Of a stretch of DNA of 55,258 nucleotides, positions 44,505 to 53,080 are shown piece by piece. The notes beneath the pieces were generated by a model, which saw only the letters and a list, made by a program, of their open reading frames with translations, had not been told where the DNA came from and did not search any database. Source of the DNA: Dehalococcoidia bacterium (lineage in GTDB: Bacteria > Chloroflexota > Dehalococcoidia > Lucifugimonadales > VXLM01); the NCBI GenBank assembly GCA_009841605.1, contig VXLM01000016.1, forward strand, positions 1-55,258, given 5' to 3'. The number at the start of each line of letters is the position of its first letter. Positions within the stretch are counted from its first letter, which is position 1. Both the position numbers and the translations under genes were made by a program.

Positions 44505-44662
44505 CCGCATCTCGATTCTACCAACCGACCTGGCCTTACACAACCTCGCCGCAGGTCATTTCGAACGTAGCGAGCGCTTTTCCCCGACCACGGCCGTTTG
44601 CCACTCATTCGTGAAACGCACTACAATAGCGCCCCAACGATCCTACCGCGAAGAGGCACGCC

Positions 44663-45454
44663 ATGAATCTCGACGAGTCGCAGATCGAAGAGTTCGATAG
44701 CCGCGGATACCTCTTCTTCCCGAACCTTCTCGATGACGACGAGGTCGCCGTTCTGCAAAGGGCGGTGCCGGAGATATTGAGCCGCGAGGGCCCGGAGGTC
44801 GTCCGAGAGAGTGAGGACGCCGCGACCGCCCGCCTCGCATTCGGCGCGCACGTGTATTCCGAGCCGTTCAAGCGTCTCCTTACCCTGCCGAGAATGCTCG
44901 GACCTGTCCGCCAACTGCTTCGCGACGATGCCTACCTGCACCAGAGCAGGCTTAATCCCAAGCCCGGCTTCGGCAAGGGCGGCGGCTGGGACTGGCATCA
45001 GGACTACCCGCCGTGGCACATGATCGACGGAATGCCGGAGCCGAAGTGCATCATGGCCTCCGTCTACATCGACGACTGCACAGCAGTAACCTCCCCGCTC
45101 CTGGTTGTGCCCGGCTCGCAGCGACATGGCCTCCTCGACTCCAAGCTCCATGAGGACGCCAAGGGGAGGGGATACGCCCTCCACCATATTGATGACGAAG
45201 CACTCGAGCGCCTCGCAGACGAGAGCGGGATCGAGCCGCTGATCGGAACGGCAGGCTCCGTCGCGTTCGTGCACTGCAACGTCGTCCATGGCTCGTCCAA
45301 CAACGTCTCGCCCTGGCGGCGTGCCATCATGTACCTGAACTACAACGCCGTCGGCAACGCCTGCACCGGCACCGAGCGCCCCTGGTACCAGAATAACCGC
45401 GACTTCACCCCGCTCCAACCGACCGACGACGACAGCCTGAGGGCGCTGGCGTAA
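44663..45454 (+). CDS. Phytanoyl-CoA dioxygenase family protein
   Basis: A 263-residue Fe(II)/2-oxoglutarate-dependent oxygenase. His112 and Asp114 (WHQDYPPW) with His209 (VVHGSSNN) form the iron triad, and Arg219 or Arg220 should bind 2-oxoglutarate. YIDDCTAVTSPLLVVPGSQRHG is the family's central strand pair. It hydroxylates an unactivated carbon of an unknown small molecule. SAR202 bacteria are noted for many such oxygenases (established observation). It stands alone. Confidence 0.88.
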   Translation: MNLDESQIEEFDSRGYLFFPNLLDDDEVAVLQRAVPEILSREGPEVVRESEDAATARLAFGAHVYSEPFKRLLTLPRMLGPVRQLLRDDAYLHQSRLNPKPGFGKGGGWDWHQDYPPWHMIDGMPEPKCIMASVYIDDCTAVTSPLLVVPGSQRHGLLDSKLHEDAKGRGYALHHIDDEALERLADESGIEPLIGTAGSVAFVHCNVVHGSSNNVSPWRRAIMYLNYNAVGNACTGTERPWYQNNRDFTPLQPTDDDSLRALA

Positions 45455-45577
45455 GGGGACTTTAAGCAACCAATCCGGTTACCCCGCATCAGGTGTGGGG
45501 TGGGCTCTGAGTCTGTCCAAGATGTCGATTCGCTGTGGCATTGGATCTGCGGCGGATGTAGTCACCCCGTGCCCAAC
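45455..45577. repeat. Short intergenic repeats
   Basis: Includes a CCCGCATCAGGTGTGGGGTGGGCTCTGAGTCTGTCCAA element (about 45483-45520), a diverged relative of repeats near 22482 and 36951. No gene is seen. Confidence 0.45.
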
Positions 45578-45607
45578 TTGACGCACCGTGTTGGTATCCA
45601 ATATCAT
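45578..45607 (+). promoter_or_regulatory. Promoter upstream of the P-loop kinase gene
   Basis: TTGACG (45578-45583) and TATCAT (45602-45607) are separated by 18 bases. The transcript would start near 45614, about 137 bases before the GTG at 45751. Confidence 0.5.
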
Positions 45608-45653
45608 TTGTCTTACACAATTACAGAAATGACACCTCCTCCTCTCCCTCCAG

Positions 45654-45687
45654 CGTGGGGCCGCCGAAAGGCGGCCTCACGTGTTTT
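45654..45687 (+). terminator. Stem-loop with GAAA tetraloop (attenuator or small-RNA terminator)
   Basis: A 12-bp stem (45654-45665 with 45670-45681, one G-T pair) closed by a GAAA loop is followed by TGTTTT. It sits between a promoter and the next gene, so transcription would either end here or read through. Confidence 0.6.
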
Positions 45688-45750
45688 CCGGCGAACGGTG
45701 TTAGAATCTGGGCGACCGGACATCACTACGAACTCCCAGGGAGGCTCTCC

Positions 45751-46377
45751 GTGCGACTCATCTTGATCGGTACCGAATATGTGGGCAAGACCACGCTCGC
45801 CAACGCCCTGCAGGAATGGGGACTGAAGGTCGGCAAGAGGTTCCACATGGACGACGGCGACTTCACGATCCCCGACTACCACCACCTCAATGAAGAGGAC
45901 CAGCAGACCATGTGGAACATGTCGCCGGTGCTCAAGGAGCGGTTCCAGCGGATGGTCATCTACTATCACCTAGAGATTCTGGAGCGCTACAACGACTGCA
46001 TCTTCGGCGGCTTCCACATCGAGGAGAAGATATTCGGCCCGCGCTACTATCACCCGGGCAGCGAGGTGTCCTACCACCGGTGGCTCGAACACAAGATGCC
46101 GGACAACTGCATCCTCGTCCACATGACCTGCGACCCTGACGTGATCCGACAACGCATGGTCGACGACCCCCACCCCTACGAGCTGGTGAAGTCCCACGAG
46201 ATCGAGGAGATCATGCAAGAGTTTCTCTACGAGTACAACAATTCCTACTTCCGCCAGAAGCTCGAGTTCGACACGACCCACCTGACGCCCGAAAGCATAC
46301 TGGAGCCGTTCCTGGAAGCCGTCCGCCCCCAAGTCGACGCCCGCGACCTGATCTTCCTCGATTCGCTGCGGAAGTAG
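45751..46377 (+). CDS. P-loop nucleoside/nucleotide kinase-like protein
   Basis: A 208-residue NTPase of the thymidylate-kinase/deoxynucleoside-kinase fold: P-loop GTEYVGKTT (7-15) at the N-terminus, a possible lid region (HMTCDPDVIRQRM) with arginines, and a DGDF segment where substrate might bind. GTG start at 45751 follows GGGAGG; an in-frame stretch upstream from 45655 runs through the hairpin and is excluded. It may phosphorylate a nucleoside or sugar, but no close family is recognised. Confidence 0.7.
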   Translation: MRLILIGTEYVGKTTLANALQEWGLKVGKRFHMDDGDFTIPDYHHLNEEDQQTMWNMSPVLKERFQRMVIYYHLEILERYNDCIFGGFHIEEKIFGPRYYHPGSEVSYHRWLEHKMPDNCILVHMTCDPDVIRQRMVDDPHPYELVKSHEIEEIMQEFLYEYNNSYFRQKLEFDTTHLTPESILEPFLEAVRPQVDARDLIFLDSLRK

Positions 46378-46452
46378 GGAGCTGGCGATAGACTCCACTG
46401 TAGTGCCACCATTGAGCCCTTCTACAACACAACCACGCGAAGAGATAAACCT

Positions 46453-47241
46453 GTGACATCCGACATCCTCTGTGAACGGCGTGACGGTATCGCAACCGTC
46501 ACTTTCAACCGGACCGAGAGACGAAACGCCATCACCTACGACGGCTGGCAGCTGCTCAGCCGCATCGCCGAAGAGGTCGCCTCCGACGATGACGTACGGG
46601 TGGTCGTTTTCACCGGGTCCGGGGATCTTGCGTTTTCCGCCGGGGCGGATATCGCCGATTTCGACCGCTACCGGCACGATGCCGAGAGCGCCAAGGGGTA
46701 CGCCGCCGCGTTCGATGGCGCGCTGGATGCCGTCGAGAGCATCCCGAAGCCGACGATCTCCCTGATTCGGGGGTACTGCATCGGCGGGGGTTGTGAACTG
46801 AGCATGGCGACTGACATGCGCATCGCCGCATCCGGCAGCCGCTTCGCCATTCCGGTCGCGAAGCTGAACATTCTCATCGGCTACAAGGAGATGCGGCGGC
46901 TCGTCCGTCTCGTAGGGCCGGGCCATGCGAACTACATTCTCATGTCCGGCAGACAGATCGACGCAGAGGAGGCGGTGCGTATCGGCCTCGTAGACCGCGT
47001 ACTGCCGGAAGACGAGATTGCCGAGTACGTCTATGGCTTGGCGCGGGAGATGGTGCCCCTCGCTCCGCTGTCGCAGCGCCGCCACAAGGAGATCATGCAA
47101 ATAGCCTTAGAGAACCCTGGTCTCTTGGAACTGACACCAGAGCAGGAAGACCTGCCGTTTGCAAACTTCGACAGCGAGGACTTTATCGAGGGACGCCGCG
47201 CCTTCCTCGAACGTCGTCTGCCACGATTTCAGGGGCGGTAG
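46453..47241 (+). CDS. Enoyl-CoA hydratase/isomerase (crotonase) family protein
   Basis: A 262-residue crotonase-fold protein. The oxyanion-hole segments FSAGADIADF and IRGYCIGGGCELSMATD are present, keeping the first catalytic Glu (rat ECH Glu144). The second catalytic Glu (rat Glu164, in PEILLG) appears replaced by Val in FAIPVAKLN, and the usual GGTQRL is KEMRRL. It may therefore not be a hydratase; other crotonase reactions need different residues. GTG start at 46453. Confidence 0.82.
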   Translation: MTSDILCERRDGIATVTFNRTERRNAITYDGWQLLSRIAEEVASDDDVRVVVFTGSGDLAFSAGADIADFDRYRHDAESAKGYAAAFDGALDAVESIPKPTISLIRGYCIGGGCELSMATDMRIAASGSRFAIPVAKLNILIGYKEMRRLVRLVGPGHANYILMSGRQIDAEEAVRIGLVDRVLPEDEIAEYVYGLAREMVPLAPLSQRRHKEIMQIALENPGLLELTPEQEDLPFANFDSEDFIEGRRAFLERRLPRFQGR

Positions 47242-47480
47242 ACTCGGCGCAAAGTAGAAAGCGATTCGTCTCGGCGATCTTTGCGTCCTCTGCGGTGAGT
47301 ATTCTCGACCCAGGCACTGCTGAGCCAGTCGAACCACGATTTGGCCTTCGACAGGCTCAGGCCGAACGGGATTGGCGATACCTATTGCGACAATGAAAAG
47401 CCCCTTGCGGGCACCGTACGGCGTTGCATTCCACACTCAAAACGTGCTAAAGGTTTACGAGACCACAGGAGGGACAACCG
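47242..47480. repeat. Intergenic repeats before the glycosyltransferases
   Basis: Contains a GCGATCTTTGCGTCCTCTGCGGTGAG segment (about 47275-47298, a sequence type I associate with interspersed repeats) and TTCGACAGGCTCAGGCCGAACGGG (47347-47370), a well-preserved member of the family seen near 21097 and 22505. No gene is seen. Confidence 0.5.
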
Positions 47481-48206
47481 TTGGCGAAGCCGTTTCTATC
47501 GGTTATCGTTCCGGCGTACAACGAAGAACGGCGCATTGGGCCAACGTTGGAGAAGCTGGTAGGGTACCTCACCTCCCGCCCGTTCCAATGGGAGGTGCTC
47601 GTTGTTGACAATGGCAGCGACGACGCGACCGCGACCGTCGTCGAGAACTGGGCCTCCGAGGTCCCTCAGATACGCTTGAAGTCGCTGCCGACGGCAGGGA
47701 AGGGCCTCGCCGTCCGTCATGGGATGCTCCAAGCGACGGGCGAGCTTCGCTTCATGTGCGATGCGGACATGTCCATGCCGGTGGAGCACCTCGACGACTT
47801 CCTTGACCGCCTGGGTGAGGGCTATGACATCGTTATCGGCTCACGCCAGACGGAGGGGGCCAGAAGGTTCGGCGAGCCGCTTATACGACACCTGATGGGA
47901 AGAGTCTTCAACTGGGTCGTCCGTGTGGTAGCAGTTGGAGGATTCCAAGACACCCAGTGCGGTTTTAAGATGTTCCGAGGCGACCTTGCCGACGAGGTGT
48001 TCCCGCTGCAGCGGGCGACGGGGTTCGGATTCGATGTCGAGGTGCTCTTCATCGCCAAGCAGCGAGGGGCCTCGATATTGGAAATGCCGATAGACTGGCA
48101 TCACGAGCCATCCAGCAAGATCAGTCCCGTCGCCGACTCGGTGCGGATGGTCATGGATGCTGTACTGACCCGTTGGCGCGGCCTTATCGGAGCCTATCGC
48201 AAGTGA
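47481..48206 (+). CDS. Glycosyltransferase family 2, ALG5-like
   Basis: A 241-residue GT-A enzyme resembling dolichyl-phosphate beta-glucosyltransferase. It shows VIVPAYNEERRIGPTL (9-24), VVDNGSDD, the metal-binding DADMSMP, and TQCGFKMFRGDLA, a segment common in this subgroup. It should transfer a sugar from a nucleotide sugar to a polyprenyl phosphate at the inner membrane face. TTG start at 47481 follows AGGAGGG. The next gene is a related enzyme 28 bases on. Confidence 0.87.
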   Translation: MAKPFLSVIVPAYNEERRIGPTLEKLVGYLTSRPFQWEVLVVDNGSDDATATVVENWASEVPQIRLKSLPTAGKGLAVRHGMLQATGELRFMCDADMSMPVEHLDDFLDRLGEGYDIVIGSRQTEGARRFGEPLIRHLMGRVFNWVVRVVAVGGFQDTQCGFKMFRGDLADEVFPLQRATGFGFDVEVLFIAKQRGASILEMPIDWHHEPSSKISPVADSVRMVMDAVLTRWRGLIGAYRK

Positions 48207-48234
48207 TCACCCGCGGGGCGCAGGAGCAACAGCA

Positions 48235-48957
48235 TTGAACAACTCTAAGGTAGCAGTCGTGGTGCCGACCTACAACGAGGCCGAGAATCTGCCGGTGTTG
48301 GCCGCTCGGCTCTTCGCCCTCGGTATTCCGGGGCTGACACTGATCGTTGTGGACGACGGCTCCCCCGACGGCACGGGTGAAGTCGCCAAACAATTGGCCG
48401 GGCAGTACGACGGCCAAGTCGAGCTGGTCCAGAGACACCGCAAGGAGGGCCTCGGCCCGGCATACATCGCCGGGTTCTCCCAAGCCCTCGATGGCGGGGC
48501 AGACGTCATCGTGCAGATGGACGCCGACCTGTCCCATCAGCCCGAGTACATACCGCAGTTCATCGACGCGCTCGGAGAGTCCGACGTGGTCATCGGCTCT
48601 CGTTACGTGAACGGGGGAGGCGTAGACGAGCACTGGGGCATCCTGCGGAGGCTCATAAGCTCAGGCGGGAACTGGGGAATACGCACTGTGACCGGCGTGA
48701 AGGTCAAAGACGCCACCGGCGGATTCAAGGCCTTTCGACAGAGCGTGCTGCGGTCTATTGATTTTTCGCAGATACGCTGCGCAGGGTTCGGGTTCCAGGC
48801 GGAGATTAACCACGCATGCGAGCGCATGGGGTGTGTGGTCACCGAACACCCCATCGTCTTCATCGACCGCACGATGGGGAAGTCCAAGATGTCCCTCTAC
48901 ATCATGATCGAGGCGATGTGGAAGCTCCTGCCGCTTCGATGGAAGTCCGGCCCCTGA
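48235..48957 (+). CDS. Polyprenol-phosphate mannosyltransferase-like GT2
   Basis: A 240-residue DPM1-like glycosyltransferase: VVPTYNEAENL (9-19), VVDDGSPDGT, MDADLSHQPEYIP with the metal-binding aspartates, GSRYVNGG, and DATGGFKAFRQ. It lacks the C-terminal membrane helices of some relatives, so it would be a peripheral enzyme like the catalytic subunit of human DPM1. Together with the preceding gene it likely makes lipid-linked sugars for glycoprotein or glycolipid assembly. TTG start at 48235 after AGGAG. Confidence 0.88.
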   Translation: MNNSKVAVVVPTYNEAENLPVLAARLFALGIPGLTLIVVDDGSPDGTGEVAKQLAGQYDGQVELVQRHRKEGLGPAYIAGFSQALDGGADVIVQMDADLSHQPEYIPQFIDALGESDVVIGSRYVNGGGVDEHWGILRRLISSGGNWGIRTVTGVKVKDATGGFKAFRQSVLRSIDFSQIRCAGFGFQAEINHACERMGCVVTEHPIVFIDRTMGKSKMSLYIMIEAMWKLLPLRWKSGP

Positions 48958-49093
48958 CCGGAAATCGTCCGGTTAAGGGGCGAAAATATGCTTGCGGCGG
49001 CGGGACGAATCTTGTATTAGTTCAACTACCGATTTATCGATGATGTGTGCATATGGAGTCTAATTCTTGGGATACCAGCAGACCGAAGACAAA

Positions 49094-49900
49094 ATGAAGA
49101 CAAAACAGGAACGGACGAAGGCAGCCATAGCCCTCGCTATGCAAAGCCGCTGGCCCGAGGCCGTGGCGGTGAACCGTTCCCTTGTTGATGACTTTCCGGG
49201 CGACTTGGAGTCGTACAATCGCATGGGCAGAGCGCTCACCGAGCTTGGACGCATAGATGAGGCGAGGGAGGCATTTCGACGGGTGTTAGAAGTCTCCCCG
49301 CACAACACGATCGCGAGGAAGAATCTCGATAGGCTCGAACAGCTTGGCGACAACCTCCCTCGCCATCAGGCGTCCCACCGCAAGGCAACACGTGCCTTCA
49401 TCGGCGAGTCCGGCAAGACTCTGGTGACCTCGCTCGTAAACGTTGCTTCGCCCAAGACACTCGCGAGGCTCACACCGGGTGACGACGTGAACTTGGAGCT
49501 AGTCGGACGGAGGCTGAACGTTACCGACGAGGCGTCGAGCGAGGAGATCGGACAGGTCGAATCGAAGACGGCGTCCCGGATTAAGCGGCTGATGAGCGGC
49601 GGGAACCGGTACGCGGCGACGGTAAAGAGCGTCGACGACCGGGTGGTCATCATCATCCGGGAGGTCTACAAGCATCCCTCTCAAGCGAGGATCGTCTCGT
49701 TCCCGTCCAAGGCCTCGTCGGGGGCGTATGTTTCCAGCACGCCGCTTGGGGACGACGCCAGGGAGGACGAGAATGCGGTGGAGGCCAAGCGCATCAACGC
49801 CGCGAAGGACTGGTCGGACGACGATACCGAGCCGGGCGACGACGAGGCGTTCTCGCCGTCAATTCACCGCATCATCAACTCGACGAGCGAGGACTTCTAG
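49094..49900 (+). CDS. TPR-repeat protein
   Basis: A 268-residue protein. Residues 1-80 form two or three tetratricopeptide helices (ALAMQSRWPEAVAVNRSLV; YNRMGRALTELGRIDEAREAFRRVLE), then a beta-rich region (about 95-205) and an acidic disordered tail. I recognise this layout from Chloroflexota genomes, where it is conserved but uncharacterised. ATG at 49094 preferred over a TTG at 49067 because MKTKQERTKAAIALAMQ is the family start. Its stop shares the bases CTAG with the stop of the convergent prepilin gene. Confidence 0.78.
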   Translation: MKTKQERTKAAIALAMQSRWPEAVAVNRSLVDDFPGDLESYNRMGRALTELGRIDEAREAFRRVLEVSPHNTIARKNLDRLEQLGDNLPRHQASHRKATRAFIGESGKTLVTSLVNVASPKTLARLTPGDDVNLELVGRRLNVTDEASSEEIGQVESKTASRIKRLMSGGNRYAATVKSVDDRVVIIIREVYKHPSQARIVSFPSKASSGAYVSSTPLGDDAREDENAVEAKRINAAKDWSDDDTEPGDDEAFSPSIHRIINSTSEDF

Positions 49901-50445
49901 CAGTCGGCGCTGGCCGGACCGCCGGGACGCATCAGCGCGGAGATTCCCAATAAGGGCGCGTCCGACCCTTTCTCCGCCCAGGACGGGATCTTCACCCACG
50001 CACGAATGAGGCGTTCCTCCAGACTAATGCCAAACTCTGACACGTCGCCGATTGGTATAGTCCTAGGGGGCGAAGCATCGATGATCTCTTCCCGAAGTAG
50101 GTTGCGTGATCCGTCCGAGTACGCCGTGTCAGAGTAGTAACGGACGCGAAACTCCCTTGTAGGCGTTTCTGTGTAGTCCGTCCACTTGAACGTGCCGTAG
50201 TCGTCCTCGGAGTCCCCCTCAATGTAACAGGCCGCCTGACGAGCGTCTGACGCCACCAGGTGCAGGGCTTCACGCGCGTCACGCACGGTTCCAAGATTCT
50301 CCTGCCACTCCAAGGGCAGGACGATGAGCCTGCCGGCGACGGCGACTAAGGGCACGGTGAGGATCGCCACGATGAGCATGACGGCCGCCGTCTCCAGCAG
50401 CGTCAGCCCTTGCGATGAACCCAACACTCGCCGAGAAGTGGTCAT
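49897..50445 (-). CDS. Prepilin-type N-terminal cleavage protein (pseudopilin)
   Basis: A 182-residue protein with a type IV prepilin start: a short basic leader then G-LTLLE and a hydrophobic helix (about 14-38). The rest is a globular domain. A prepilin peptidase would cut before the Leu. It overlaps the upstream pseudopilin gene by four bases. No secretion ATPase or platform protein is in the window, so the machinery must be elsewhere. Confidence 0.8.
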   Translation of the reverse strand: MTTSRRVLGSSQGLTLLETAAVMLIVAILTVPLVAVAGRLIVLPLEWQENLGTVRDAREALHLVASDARQAACYIEGDSEDDYGTFKWTDYTETPTREFRVRYYSDTAYSDGSRNLLREEIIDASPPRTIPIGDVSEFGISLEERLIRAWVKIPSWAEKGSDAPLLGISALMRPGGPASADC

Positions 50446-50831
50446 TCGTCCATGCTCACCGAGCAGTCGATTACCTCCCCGGCTAGAGAACTGAGCTCGA
50501 ACAGCTCCTCACCATCGGATGTCACTCGCACGTTGTACTCTTCCCTAAACACGTGCCCTTCGACCTGATATGTGCCCAGAGAGGATTCCTCCGAAAGGCA
50601 GTCCCCGTTCAGATGCTCTTCGACGTACCGGGCCCCCAGCGTCTCCGTCACCGCCTGTTCCTCCAGCGTGTCGGAGACACTGATAACGAACGAAAGGCCG
50701 CCCACGAGACCTATCACCGCGACACTGAGGATGGCCATGGCAATGACCACCTCCAGCAAGGTGAGGCCGGACTCATTGCTGGCCTTCATGCGACGGAACG
50801 CCGGAACGCTTCTAACGCCGGGGGTTTTCAT
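50442..50831 (-). CDS. Prepilin-type protein (pseudopilin)
   Basis: A 129-residue protein with the prepilin motif SGLTLLEVVIAMAILSVAV (about 20-38), followed by a small domain with two cysteines (GDC; VIDC). Start at 50831 (MKTPG) has CAGGG upstream; MKASN at 50786 is an alternative. With the overlapping gene downstream it forms a two-gene minor-pilin or DNA-uptake unit. Confidence 0.78.
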   Translation of the reverse strand: MKTPGVRSVPAFRRMKASNESGLTLLEVVIAMAILSVAVIGLVGGLSFVISVSDTLEEQAVTETLGARYVEEHLNGDCLSEESSLGTYQVEGHVFREEYNVRVTSDGEELFELSSLAGEVIDCSVSMDE

Positions 50832-50942
50832 GAAACTGACCCTGCGACACCTTGAATGCGCGCGGACTCCCATGTCAAATACTCGTTGCAGAATCAACAA
50901 TCTGTTCAATACTTTTCCAAAACAACTCAGGTGTTATCACCC

Positions 50943-51947
50943 ATGGCACGGTCTCTTCAACGCTCACTCGGCCTCGCCGCCCTTCTGCCCTTCCTCGTCT
51001 TCGCCCTAGCGTGTCGGTCGGGCGCTCCACCAATCGTATTCACCTCCGACCGGGATGGCAACTTGGAGATATATTCCGTACGAGCCGACGGGCGAGGTGA
51101 GGAGCAGAACCTCACCAAGAGCCCGCGTGACGAGTTCTCCCCGTCGCTTTCACCCAATGGACGCTACGTTGCTTTCCTGGCGGGCGGTAGCGACGACATG
51201 AAGCTCGAGGTCTTGCAGATTTCGGGCGATGACCGAACACAGGTCTTTTCCGGCAGCGGCGAGATCACGCATCCGAAGTGGGGTCCTGACAGCGAGCGTT
51301 TGTCCTTCGCGCTGGCCCAAGAGTCAGGCAACGCGGTCTACGTTAGCGATTCCGAGGGTGAAGAGTCGATGCTGCTCAGCAAGGTGGCCGCAGACGAGGT
51401 CGGCGGATGGTCGCCGGAGGGGAACTTCATCGTCTTCTCCGTCCGCGACGGCGCGGAGCAGGGCCTGTACGTCCGAAATCCTGATGGGGTGAACGAGTTC
51501 AGGCGCACACAGTCGACGGACTACGGCGCGAAGTGGTCACCCGACTCGCGGTATATCGCGTTCCTATCGACCCGTGACGGGAATTCCGAAGTTTACGTGA
51601 TAGACCCCGAAGAGGGCGAAGAGGTCCGCGTCACCAATTCCGAAGCGCCGGAGTACGATCTGTCGTGGTCGCCGAACGGAAAGAGGCTCCTGTTCGTCAC
51701 CGAGCGGGACGGCAACGCCGAGATATACTCTATAGAGATCAAAGACAAGGGTATGTCCGACAACCTCACCCGCCTGACACACAACGAGGTGCGCGATGAA
51801 CAGCCGACTTGGTCGCCGAACGGGAGGAGAATCGCCTTCGTCTCCTACCTTGACGGAGACGCCGAGATATTCGTCATGGAGTCGGACGGGCAAGACCAGC
51901 AACGGCTGACGAACAACGAGTCCGAGGACACCGAGCCTTCCTGGTGA
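50943..51947 (+). CDS. TolB-like beta-propeller lipoprotein
   Basis: A 334-residue exported protein. The signal ends in FALAC, a plausible lipobox (Cys about 24). Six to seven PD40 repeats follow, each with the theme SxDGNxEIY...LTxxxxxD..PxWSPNGxxIAF, as in TolB propellers. No Tol-Pal partners are near. The ATG at 50943 is preferred since it opens the signal peptide; the frame upstream to 50856 overlaps the divergent prepilin leader. Confidence 0.87.
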   Translation: MARSLQRSLGLAALLPFLVFALACRSGAPPIVFTSDRDGNLEIYSVRADGRGEEQNLTKSPRDEFSPSLSPNGRYVAFLAGGSDDMKLEVLQISGDDRTQVFSGSGEITHPKWGPDSERLSFALAQESGNAVYVSDSEGEESMLLSKVAADEVGGWSPEGNFIVFSVRDGAEQGLYVRNPDGVNEFRRTQSTDYGAKWSPDSRYIAFLSTRDGNSEVYVIDPEEGEEVRVTNSEAPEYDLSWSPNGKRLLFVTERDGNAEIYSIEIKDKGMSDNLTRLTHNEVRDEQPTWSPNGRRIAFVSYLDGDAEIFVMESDGQDQQRLTNNESEDTEPSW

Positions 51948-51962
51948 CCCGTGCCCACGGCC

Positions 51963-52322
51963 TCAGCGTGACTTACGCATCGGCCCTCTCGGCCTGAGCC
52001 TGTCCAAGACCGCGACGGTACCCGTATCCAAGTTCTCCCCAGCGTCTCGTCGGTGGGCAAGCAGGTCCAACGCATGGTCGGAAAGGCGTGGTTTGGCCCG
52101 CATCTCCTCAGGCAGGTACCTCATGCACCTGCGTTCGAGCACCTTTACAGGCCGTTTCGTCTTTTCGGTACATGCGTAGGCGTACTGGCACATGTATGCA
52201 TAGCAGACCGTGGTCTCCCGATGCACGAGCTTGACACTGCTCTGTGACGGCGGGAGACGGCGCGTCAAGAATTTTCGTAAAGGCGCGTTGAGGTCCGTGG
52301 ACCGAGATCGGGCTGTTCTCAT
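51963..52322 (-). CDS. Hypothetical protein, doubtful
   Basis: A 119-codon frame in a 515-base gap. The middle is Cys/Tyr-rich (VCYAYMCQYAYAC) and the end basic and charged (CMRYLPEEMRAKPRLSDHALDLL). There is a weak AGGAATG site before the ATG. No family recognised. It may be a decayed gene, because a TGTCCAAG-type repeat overlaps its 3' end. Confidence 0.25.
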   Translation of the reverse strand: MRTARSRSTDLNAPLRKFLTRRLPPSQSSVKLVHRETTVCYAYMCQYAYACTEKTKRPVKVLERRCMRYLPEEMRAKPRLSDHALDLLAHRRDAGENLDTGTVAVLDRLRPRGPMRKSR

Positions 52323-52462
52323 GGGCCATTCCTGTCCGCAGAGATAACAATAATGCTAAACGGTTTTTGGGAAAAGACAATTACTTTGGTCACTATGATC
52401 CGACAAAGTCGAGGGCGAGAGATGGCCCTCTCCGATCAGTGAAAAGACAGAATTGCCTTCAT

Positions 52463-53080
52463 TCAGCCCCAGGTGGGCCGCTCCATAGTGAAGACGCTAT
52501 CGACCTCGACGAAGTCTTGATAGCCGAGCCTGCCGACGGGCCGCAGCTTCAGGAAGTCTATGCGCCCGTCCACGAGCACCCGTTCGTCGATATGGACACC
52601 AACGACCTCTCCGAAGACGACGGTGTTGGGGTCATCAACATTGTTTGTCAGCATCTCGACCGAGCGTGTGTAGCGACACTCGAGGTGGATGGGGCTCTCG
52701 GCTACGCGGGGGCACTTTACAAGCCTGCTATCGGCCTTCGTCAGCCCGGCGTACTCGAACTCGTCGACCTCCCTCGGAGCAGGGACGGCTGAAGCATTCA
52801 TCCGCTTTCGTAACTCCCATGTAGCGACATTGACCACGAACTCGCCTGTCGTTTGCGCGTCGAGCACCGCGTCCTTCAATCCCCCTTCTCGGTGATTGCT
52901 CGTCGCCGAAAACATGACTTGCGGCGGGCTGTAGGCGACAGCGTTGAAGAATGAGTAGGGCGCGAGGTTGGGCACGCCGTCGGCGCTGAGTGTGGAAATC
53001 CAGCCAATTGGTCTCGGTACCACGATGGCGTTCAGTGTGCTGAAGGGGTCAGGCGTCCCCTTGCCGATCTCGTAGAACAT
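52463..53080 (-). CDS. Flavin reductase-like domain protein
   Basis: A 205-residue FMN-binding split-barrel protein. VVPRPIGWISTLSADGVPNLAPYSFFN is the flavin-binding opening; EFVVNVATWELRKRMN and FGEVVGVHIDERV are typical later segments. Start at 53080 because AGGAG lies six bases upstream; an in-frame ATG two codons earlier touches it. Its start overlaps the MFS gene end by 32 bases, so the two are cotranscribed. Confidence 0.87.
   Translation of the reverse strand: MFYEIGKGTPDPFSTLNAIVVPRPIGWISTLSADGVPNLAPYSFFNAVAYSPPQVMFSATSNHREGGLKDAVLDAQTTGEFVVNVATWELRKRMNASAVPAPREVDEFEYAGLTKADSRLVKCPRVAESPIHLECRYTRSVEMLTNNVDDPNTVVFGEVVGVHIDERVLVDGRIDFLKLRPVGRLGYQDFVEVDSVFTMERPTWG

Noticed and set aside
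51963-52322. Firm call of a Cys-rich gene in the gap after the propeller lipoprotein
   Set aside because: No recognised family, a weak start site and an overlapping repeat; kept only as a low-confidence entry.
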